NCBI GenBank assembly: GCA_025656675.1
Contig: JAHXHN010000006.1
Coordinates: 191,005 to 255,004, forward strand
Length of the DNA stretch: 64,000 bases
DNA from: Candidatus Thiodiazotropha sp. (ex Codakia rugifera)
GTDB lineage: Bacteria > Pseudomonadota > Gammaproteobacteria > Chromatiales > Chromatiaceae
Direction of reading: 5' to 3'
Shown here in pieces: positions 55,464 to 64,000 of this stretch (the stretch's first letter is position 1; every line of letters starts with the position of its first letter). Made by a program: the position numbers and the translations under genes. Under the pieces are notes generated by a model, which saw only the letters and a program-made list of their open reading frames with translations, ran no database searches and had not been told where the DNA came from.

Positions 55464-55955
55464 TCAGGTATATTCAGGGAGTGACATTCCATCCATAACC
55501 ATTTGATTGTCAGTTACAAATGAATGACCTTGAGTCACGCAATAGTTTAACCATTTTGAGAGAAATAGATTTATTCTCCAACGTTGTTCCAGGGTTGGAT
55601 TCAATCCCCATCGCTGCAATGGTAAGTTGGATTCTCGCAGATCAAGTACATCGATCTGCCTTGAATCATGATAAACCCTAAGCGTGGCATCAGGATCGGG
55701 ATAATCACCAATAACATGGCTGAAAAAGTAGGTCATGTGAACAAGTGTGGTGTAGGGAGTCTGCTCTAATACTTCAAGATAGAGGTCCATACCCTGTTCA
55801 AGATTCGACTGGTATTTGCCCAGCATCTGCCTAAGCGCAGGCGAAAGGCGCATTAACAAGGCGTAGTTCTCCTCACTAAGATCCAATACCATCCCCATGG
55901 TTGGCCGTGTGGACAACAGCTGCTTCATGCTCCATGGGTAACTGGCATGTCTCAT
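55464..55955 (-). CDS. DUF1249 (YqiB-type) protein
   Basis: A 163-residue cytoplasmic protein. LSEENYALLMRLSP, YTTLVHMTYFF, ATLRVYHDSRQIDVLDL and RWRINLFLSKWLNYCVTQGHSF match the DUF1249/YqiB family. In E. coli yqiB lies near nudF and cpdA and its function is unknown; those neighbours are absent here. The start may be the ATG at 55955 (CAGGAG 12 nt upstream) or the one at 55928 (MKQLLS). Confidence 0.82.
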   Translation of the reverse strand: MRHASYPWSMKQLLSTRPTMGMVLDLSEENYALLMRLSPALRQMLGKYQSNLEQGMDLYLEVLEQTPYTTLVHMTYFFSHVIGDYPDPDATLRVYHDSRQIDVLDLRESNLPLQRWGLNPTLEQRWRINLFLSKWLNYCVTQGHSFVTDNQMVMDGMSLPEYT

Positions 55956-56016
55956 GAAAGTCAGGACTCCTGCAAGGTGATGTTGTCGGATTCAGCGCGA
56001 CCCGGATGCGCCAAGA

Positions 56017-56070
56017 CGCCCCGAAGGAAGTGCCCTTGGGGTGCGCCCCGAAGGCAGTGCCCTTGGGATG
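56017..56070. repeat. 27-bp tandem repeat, two copies, hairpin-forming
   Basis: Units 56017-56043 and 56044-56070 begin CGCCCCGAAGG and differ at two positions (A/C and G/A). Each can fold with CCCC(G)AAGG against CCTTGGGG. It lies upstream of the DUF1249 gene. Confidence 0.7.
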
Positions 56071-56242
56071 CATAACATAGGCGAGTCCAAGGTGAATGGC
56101 TGGCCCATTTCAAGATCGGTAACACAATATTAGCGCCTGGGCGGTTCCCTGCGTACAGTACAGGCAGTAACTTCCCACACCTCATTCTGGTACTTTGTTG
56201 GCCGCTCTGAGTGTTACCATATTTTTGGCGGGTTACATTAAA

Positions 56243-56626
56243 TCAAGCGTTTTCGCTTTGTCCATCCTGCTGTTCCGCTTCTATCTGTGCACGCACCTCA
56301 TTCATATCCAACTCACCTGCCTTAGTCAATAACTCACGAAACGCTGACTCAGGTAGGGCACCCGGCTGTGAGAAGATGATGATATTGTCACGAAATATCA
56401 TCAATGTGGGAATGGAACGCACCTGAAAGTGCATGGCCAACTCCTGTTCATCCTCCGTATTGACCTTACCAAAGACGATATTCGGGTGATCTTCCGAAAC
56501 CGATTCGTAGGTAGGTGCAAATGAGCGGCATGGGCCACACCAAGGTGCCCAAAAATCGATAATCACGAAATCATTATCAGTAATAGTCGACTCAAAGTTG
56601 TCTTTTGTAAGTTCTACTACAGCCAC
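56243..56626 (-). CDS. Thioredoxin-family protein
   Basis: A 127-residue thioredoxin with the active site FWAPWCGPCRSF and the cis-proline in RSIPTLMIF. The fold ends near residue 105; the last ~20 residues (VRAQIEAEQQDGQSENA) are an extra charged tail. No signal peptide, so cytoplasmic. The start is GTG at 56626 with AAGGGG 8 nt upstream. It is similar to but probably distinct from the main TrxA; the E. coli trxA neighbour rho is not seen. Confidence 0.9.
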   Translation of the reverse strand: MAVVELTKDNFESTITDNDFVIIDFWAPWCGPCRSFAPTYESVSEDHPNIVFGKVNTEDEQELAMHFQVRSIPTLMIFRDNIIIFSQPGALPESAFRELLTKAGELDMNEVRAQIEAEQQDGQSENA

Positions 56627-56764
56627 GTTGCAGCCCCTTGCTGAATGTTAAAAAATTGGAAAGATATTATCAGAATAGCTTAATAAATTCTTGACGGATT
56701 CTGTAGGACTCTCGATCCGGACTGTAGTACGAAACGATCCGCAGCTGATCGATAACACGATATG

Positions 56765-56794
56765 CAAAAAGGCCGCATGACTGTGCGGCCTTTT
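56765..56794. terminator. Bidirectional terminator between adk and thioredoxin
   Basis: GGCCGCA / TGCGGCC stem with a 6-nt loop, flanked by AAAAA and TTTT, so it can end transcription from either side. It directly follows the adk stop. Confidence 0.85.
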
Positions 56795-56830
56795 CGCTAA
56801 TCTGTATCAGAAATCAATCAAAGCCAGGAC

Positions 56831-57571
<741 letters not shown>

Positions 57572-57672
57572 TTATGGACCACCCACAGACACTATTTCAC
57601 CGAAATCGATAACAAACTTTATCGCCATTCAACAGCCCCGGTCTTTGGGGCCGTTGAATGGTTGTATTAGAT

Positions 57673-59580
57673 TCATCCAGCCGTAAGATTTAGCATCAAA
57701 CTATTGAGTCTTCGCACAAAAGCAGCAGGATCATCCAACTGACCGCCCTCCGCTAATTGGGCCTGATCAAAGAGCACTTTGGTCAAATCACCAAATCGAC
57801 CGTCATCCCCCTCACCTTCCAGTCGTTCAACCAGAGGATGGGTTGCATTAATCTCCAGTATTGGCTTGGTTTGAGGTGCATCTTGTCCCACTGACTTGAG
57901 AACCCTGGCAAGGTTAGCGCTCATATCATGTTCCTCCACAACGAGACAGGCAGGTGAATCGGTCAACCGCTGGCTGACCCGAATCTCTTTGACAGCCTCA
58001 CCCAACACATCCTGCATGCGTTTCAGCAGGTCTTTGTGTTCCTCGTTCTGTTTCTCACTACTCTCCTTATCCTCCTTGTCTTCAAGCTCACCCAGATCAA
58101 GTGCTCCTTTGGCAACCGACTGCAGAGATTTACCATCGAACTCTGTCAAACTGGTTACCAGCCACTCATCGACACGATCCGAGAGCAACAGTACTTCAAC
58201 GTCTTTCTGTTTCAATACCTCGAGATGTGGACTATATCGCGCTGCCGCAGCTGAATCCGCAGTAATGTAGTAGATCTTATCCTGACCTTCCCGCATCCGT
58301 GCAACATAGTCTGCCAATGAAACGGTCTGGTCATCCGAATCACTAGCGGTTGAGGCAAATCGTAGCAATCCGGCAATCCGTTCCAGATTGGCGTGATCTT
58401 CCGCTGGCCCCTCTTTCATCACTTTGCCGAATTGATCCCAGAAGGTCTGATATTTTTCCTTCTCTTCCTCTGCCAGTTTTTCCAGTGCACCGAGAATTCG
58501 CTTCACATTGGCTTGACGGATGGTGTCGATCTTACGGTTATGCTGGAGTATTTCACGGGAAACATTCAGTGGCAGGTCGTCAGAATCGACAACGCCCTTT
58601 ACGAAGCGCAAATAGCGAGGCATGAGCTTGTCAGCCTCATCCATGATGAAAACGCGCCGTACAAACAATTTGACACCATGCTTCTGATCCCTGTCCCAGA
58701 GATCAAATGGGGCGCGATGGGGTATGAACAGCAGCGCAGTGTATTCGTTATTACCTTCTACCCGATTGTGCACATAGGCCAGGGGATTCTCAAAATCATG
58801 GGATACATGCTTATAAAACTCATGATATTCCTCTTCTGAGATTTCAGAACGATTGCGCATCCACAGAGCCGTCCCCTTGTTGACACGTTCGTACTCAGGT
58901 GTCTCCGGTTTCTCTTCATCCTCGCCGTAGAACTCCTTCTCCATCTCAACCGGGACAGTGATATGGTCAGAAAATTTAGAAATAATGCTACGTAAACGAT
59001 AATTTTCCAGAAAATCCTTTTCATCCTCCCTAAGGTGCAGAACTACCTCTGTGCCACGGGTCGGCTTGTCAAGATTTTCTATGGAGTAAGAACCCTCTCC
59101 ATCTGATTGCCAGCGTACTCCGTGTTCAGATCCCAAACCTGCACGACGGGTCAATAGCGTCACCTTGTCAGCAACGATGAATGCAGAATAGAAACCCACC
59201 CCAAACTGACCAATCAGTTCGCTGTCCTTGCCCTGGTCCCCTGACATGGCTTCGAAAAACTTACGGGTTCCTGAACTGGCGATGGTACCGATGGTCTCTG
59301 ATACTTCCTGACGACTCATGCCGATGCCGTTATCCGAGATTGTCACGGTTCCAGCCTCTTTGTCGAAGGTCACTCGGACTCTCAATTCCGAGTCATCCTC
59401 AAAGAGTGCCTCATCAGTCAAGGCCTCAAATCTCAGTTTTTCTGCCGCATCTGAGGCATTCGAGATCAACTCGCGTAGAAAGACTTCTTTGTTGCTGTAG
59501 AGTGAACGAATTACCAGATTCAGTACCTGGCTGACTTCTGCTTGAAACTCAAGGGTTTCCTTATGGGCTTCAACGGTCAT
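57673..59580 (-). CDS. htpG: Chaperone HtpG (Hsp90)
   Basis: A 635-residue Hsp90 (usual 624). The ATPase domain has ELISNASDAAEKLR, DNGIGMSRQEV and GQFGVGFYSAFIVAD; the middle domain has FIPHRAPFDLWDRD and RRVFIMDEADKLMPRYLRF (in parts); the end, TKPILEINATHPL, is the dimerisation region. An acidic Lys/Glu stretch (LEDKEDKESSEKQNEEHK) is near residue 520. GGAGG precedes the ATG. Upstream of adk, as in E. coli. Confidence 0.97.
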   Translation of the reverse strand: MTVEAHKETLEFQAEVSQVLNLVIRSLYSNKEVFLRELISNASDAAEKLRFEALTDEALFEDDSELRVRVTFDKEAGTVTISDNGIGMSRQEVSETIGTIASSGTRKFFEAMSGDQGKDSELIGQFGVGFYSAFIVADKVTLLTRRAGLGSEHGVRWQSDGEGSYSIENLDKPTRGTEVVLHLREDEKDFLENYRLRSIISKFSDHITVPVEMEKEFYGEDEEKPETPEYERVNKGTALWMRNRSEISEEEYHEFYKHVSHDFENPLAYVHNRVEGNNEYTALLFIPHRAPFDLWDRDQKHGVKLFVRRVFIMDEADKLMPRYLRFVKGVVDSDDLPLNVSREILQHNRKIDTIRQANVKRILGALEKLAEEEKEKYQTFWDQFGKVMKEGPAEDHANLERIAGLLRFASTASDSDDQTVSLADYVARMREGQDKIYYITADSAAAARYSPHLEVLKQKDVEVLLLSDRVDEWLVTSLTEFDGKSLQSVAKGALDLGELEDKEDKESSEKQNEEHKDLLKRMQDVLGEAVKEIRVSQRLTDSPACLVVEEHDMSANLARVLKSVGQDAPQTKPILEINATHPLVERLEGEGDDGRFGDLTKVLFDQAQLAEGGQLDDPAAFVRRLNSLMLNLTAG

Positions 59581-59688
59581 GATTGGGTTTAGCCTCCAAC
59601 GGGTTAGATTATCAATTCAAACAGTCGAACGGATTATTCCGTCGATAGAGGTGGGGGCTCAAGCTGAATTTTCAAGTGCTCAGAAAAA

Positions 59689-61176
59689 TCAGAACAGCGT
59701 TGTAAACCTGATGCTTGCGTGATTCTCTTCGTAACTAAGCAGGTCAACATCCGCATCTCTCTCCAGATGGGTAAGACCCAGGGCAATTCTACTATCATTA
59801 CCAATCTGGTAATTCACACCCAATGTGGCCGTCCACTGATCATAGACCAAGGCATCCTCTTCATGGTCAACAAAAGCAATCTGAAATAAACCATTCATGA
59901 GCCGTGAAAGCCTACGAGTAAAGGCCAATCCTAATTCAAGATCTTCAGTATCTCTTCCTGATCTGTCATAAATACGCTCATAATAGCCTCCCCTGAGCCG
60001 GATCGACGTCCTCAATGTCTGATATGTGAATTCAGTTATAAACCTTTTTATCTCATAAAAATCTTCAGTCAATGACGGAGTAAAAGCGGTTCTGGTAAGA
60101 CTGGGCGGGCTTTCAAGTATTGGATCTCTTACAAGGTTTCCAAACTCGTCTTGACGCTGAAAGAGTGGCAGGTTACTTACCTCATCCCGAGCACTGACAA
60201 AATCCTGTTCATAAATGGCTGTCCATATAGTTCGACTGGACCTATGACTAAAATCCAAATAATAGTCATCGCCAAACGTACGCTCACCAAAACCAATTGC
60301 AACCCGCGTTCCGGGATTGGGGGTATAAATAGCACCCAGACTCCATATTGCGTCATCACTATCTTGTGTGACCGCCAGGTTGTATTCTTCATACCCGGCA
60401 GCGAAGGCGAGCGCCCATTGATGGGTGAGTTGCTGAATTAACTCGGCACGGAATATTGTCGTCTCATTGTCATCATCCAGAGAGTCATAGTCCACTACAG
60501 TATGCTGGGCTGACACCTCCCAAATCTGGTTTGTGAATGAACTACCGCTACCGAAGGCGATATCGACACGATTTCCAACACTATCACTCTGGCTTTCTTC
60601 GGCGTAATCAACACTATCACCGGTATATCTAGCTTCCAGCACAGCAATACTGCCTAATCTAGCCGTGTAATAGGGACTTAATCCAACTGAATAGAAGTCC
60701 GTGTCATCAGCGGTGCCGGTAAGGCCGCCGATACCGGTTCGTCCAGAACTTGTAATATTGGTCCTGTCAGCCCTCAACCAGCCATCGAGGAAGAGATGAT
60801 TTTCAGCGAGCTCTATATTTCCTTCCGTACGTAGATAATGCACCACATCATTGTCTTCAGTCTCATCCCAATAGTGACGATACTCAGGTGCATAATTTAA
60901 ATCCAATGATGCCCTCGCACCTTCCTTGTATATTGATATCGTGGGCCGTAACACACTGATTGTATCGCTCTCTTCATTCTCGCTTGTCAGAAATGCATTG
61001 TCCGTATAGATCTGCTCGATCCCAACACCTGGAGAGATGATCCAATCGCCTGCATTTGCACTGCTGACGAAGCAAATAACCAGGGCTCCACAGACTAGAT
61101 AGGGCAGCAGTATACCTTTGAGCCTGTAAACCCGCTCCTTTTGTAAATGAATCATCCGGTTGGTGAACATATTCAT
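59689..61176 (-). CDS. PEP-CTERM-associated outer-membrane beta-barrel protein (TIGR03016-like)
   Basis: About 495 residues. A signal peptide ends SANA^GDW; the rest is alternating beta strands with aromatic ends, closing in FTTLF, an outer-membrane C-terminus. SPGVGIEQIYTDNAFLT and the repeated strand pattern match the barrel found with XrtA/PEP-CTERM exopolysaccharide loci. It may be the exit pore or an anchor for the polymer. The frame starts with TTG at 61191; ATG 61176 with AAGGA 5 nt upstream is preferred. It is about 37 kb from PrsK/PrsR, which is unusual, since it normally lies within the locus. Confidence 0.8.
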   Translation of the reverse strand: MNMFTNRMIHLQKERVYRLKGILLPYLVCGALVICFVSSANAGDWIISPGVGIEQIYTDNAFLTSENEESDTISVLRPTISIYKEGARASLDLNYAPEYRHYWDETEDNDVVHYLRTEGNIELAENHLFLDGWLRADRTNITSSGRTGIGGLTGTADDTDFYSVGLSPYYTARLGSIAVLEARYTGDSVDYAEESQSDSVGNRVDIAFGSGSSFTNQIWEVSAQHTVVDYDSLDDDNETTIFRAELIQQLTHQWALAFAAGYEEYNLAVTQDSDDAIWSLGAIYTPNPGTRVAIGFGERTFGDDYYLDFSHRSSRTIWTAIYEQDFVSARDEVSNLPLFQRQDEFGNLVRDPILESPPSLTRTAFTPSLTEDFYEIKRFITEFTYQTLRTSIRLRGGYYERIYDRSGRDTEDLELGLAFTRRLSRLMNGLFQIAFVDHEEDALVYDQWTATLGVNYQIGNDSRIALGLTHLERDADVDLLSYEENHASIRFTTLF

Positions 61177-61191
61177 CTCATCCTTCAGCAA

Positions 61192-63178
<1,987 letters not shown>

Positions 63179-63290
63179 TTAATACTGGACAAACAAGCAA
63201 TCAATCGCCTATAAACCAGCTATAGCGGAACTGTCACATATGATCATTTTTGACCGCAAATAATTATTACTATCAATCAGGAGCAGTTGC

Positions 63291-63602
63291 ATGAATAAAA
63301 GACAGGAAAAGGATTCAAAAAAAACAACATCTCAATCCGGCGCCATTAAAAAAACAAAGGCCCGGGTAAGTAAAAAGAAGGTTGCCAAAAAGAAGACAGT
63401 CAGCAAGAAGCGTATTATCAAAAAAACTGTTGCAAAGGCCGGTATGTCAAAACCGGCGATCAGTCCCAGGGAACGTTATGAGATGATAGCCACTATGGCC
63501 TACTATCGTGCCGAACAAAGAGATTTCGAACCAGGCCACGATGTACAAGACTGGTTGGAGTGTGAAGGCATCATCAACAATCTGATAAAAAATTCATCCT
63601 GA
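63291..63602 (+). CDS. Lysine-rich DUF2934 protein
   Basis: A 103-residue protein. Residues 1-50 are a very Lys-rich, histone-H1-like tail (KKKVAKKKTVSKKR); residues 58-95 are a DUF2934 domain (RYEMIATMAYYRAEQRDFEPGHDVQDW, in parts). DUF2934 function is unknown; the basic tail suggests DNA or RNA binding (inference). AGGAG precedes the ATG at 7 nt. It is 112 nt downstream of pgm. Confidence 0.78.
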   Translation: MNKRQEKDSKKTTSQSGAIKKTKARVSKKKVAKKKTVSKKRIIKKTVAKAGMSKPAISPRERYEMIATMAYYRAEQRDFEPGHDVQDWLECEGIINNLIKNSS

Positions 63603-63804
63603 TCAAGACGGGTATCGAGCTATCCTGAATAATCAGTGATCGCACGGATACATGACAGTTTCATTCACATAGTCGCAATCGACAGCAAGCGTCAATGATT
63701 TCGGCTTAACTTTTTTGTGAGGTTTTTTCTATCCCGACGGATACCTCACATTAGCGGTTGGCCACTTCAGAAGATGTATTTTCTACATGACCAGGGTTCA
63801 ATAA

Positions 63805-63823
63805 GGTGCGGCCTCGCCGCACC
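63805..63823. repeat. GC palindrome (REP-like)
   Basis: GGTGCGGC-CTC-GCCGCACC, 8-bp arms. Similar in kind to the inner palindrome at 10639-10653. Confidence 0.55.
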
Positions 63824-63884
63824 AGAAAATCCCGATCAATCATTCCCCTCCCGCTGCCTGTCTCTCACATAACCTAGCCATGAT

Positions 63885-63908
63885 ACTAGGGCCTGTTAAC
63901 ACTAATTT
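63885..63908. repeat. Dispersed short motif, copy 4
   Basis: ACTAGGGCCTGTTAACACTA followed by ATTT, same strand as the others. It lies just after the minus-strand terminator. Confidence 0.6.
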
Positions 63909-63916
63909 TCAGCCCC

Positions 63917-63956
63917 AAAAAAAGCCGGACGGTTTGAGACAATCTCACCGTCCGGC
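63917..63956 (-). terminator. Rho-independent terminator of the next minus-strand gene
   Basis: GCCGGACGGT (63924-63933) pairs with ACCGTCCGGC (63947-63956), with an inner GAGA/TCTC pair; on the minus strand seven T follow. It suggests a minus-strand gene ending just right of it. Confidence 0.8.
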
Positions 63957-63966
63957 CAGGGGGTTG

Positions 63967-64000
63967 CTATTCGCTTTGCTTTTTTAGCCTTAGCCCGCAG
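63967..64000 (-). CDS. Possible 3' end of a minus-strand gene (partial)
   Basis: A frame reading ...LRLKKQSE then TAG (63969-63967) ends 11 nt before the terminator hairpin. With only eleven codons visible the frame and product cannot be decided. A second frame stays open through the hairpin, which is less likely. Confidence 0.25.
   Translation of the reverse strand, partial: CGLRLKKQSE

Larger units (their letters stand above)
63603..64000. other. Non-coding gap at the right edge
   Basis: Contains a GGTGCGGC / GCCGCACC palindrome (63805-63823), the fourth copy of the dispersed motif and a terminator. No gene is complete here. Confidence 0.5.

Overview
The window looks like chromosomal DNA of a free-living or symbiotic gammaproteobacterium. 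The evidence is the order uvrY/gacA - uvrC - pgsA - tRNA-Gly - tRNA-Cys - tRNA-Leu, as in Escherichia coli, together with hrpA, ychJ, prmB, a DUF1249 (YqiB-type) gene, a three-subunit proton-translocating transhydrogenase and a monomeric NADP isocitrate dehydrogenase. The XrtA/PEP-CTERM exopolysaccharide regulators and the style of the type II secretion operon suggest a sulfur-oxidising, Chromatiales-like lineage (for example Sedimenticola or Thiodiazotropha relatives). That placement is inference, not proof.

Layout. 1-6.2 kb: end of a DUF1631 gene, a PilZ protein, an RND/MMPL exporter, a lipoprotein, an uncharacterised HEYGH membrane protein, a lytic transglycosylase and ychJ. 6.5-13.7 kb: hrpA and pntAA-pntAB-pntB. 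14.2-22.3 kb: PEP-CTERM exopolysaccharide genes on the minus strand (tyrosine autokinase, Wza-like export lipoprotein, PrsT, PrsR, PrsK) without the exosortase. 22.6-33.6 kb: type II secretion operon gspG-H-I-J-K-L-M-N-D-E-F plus a Sel1-repeat lipoprotein, with no gspC. 33.7-41.5 kb: hemN, a small unknown, prmB, iscR, a FemAB-like acyltransferase, a YiiX-like hydrolase and monomeric icd.

41.5-50.3 kb is an accessory region beside tRNA-Leu(UAA). Three related attachment-site-like sequences (near 41577, 43820 and 50240) suggest two tandem integrations. The left segment holds a CBS/CorC-type membrane protein. The right segment holds a frame-broken MCP-PilZ chemoreceptor, an AT-rich cluster that looks like integron gene cassettes (DUF1493-membrane protein, TIR-domain membrane protein, four-helix membrane protein) separated by attC-like sites, and a decayed P4-type integrase. 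No integron integrase is visible.

50.2-64 kb returns to core genome: tRNA-Leu, tRNA-Cys, tRNA-Gly, a secreted Hsp20-like protein, pgsA, uvrC, a family 5 uracil-DNA glycosylase, uvrY/gacA, a DUF1249 protein, a thioredoxin, adk, htpG, a PEP-CTERM-associated outer-membrane beta-barrel, phosphoglucomutase and a lysine-rich DUF2934 protein. The beta-barrel and pgm probably act with the exopolysaccharide genes at 14-22 kb. A short dispersed motif of about 19 bp recurs at four places, often just beyond gene ends.
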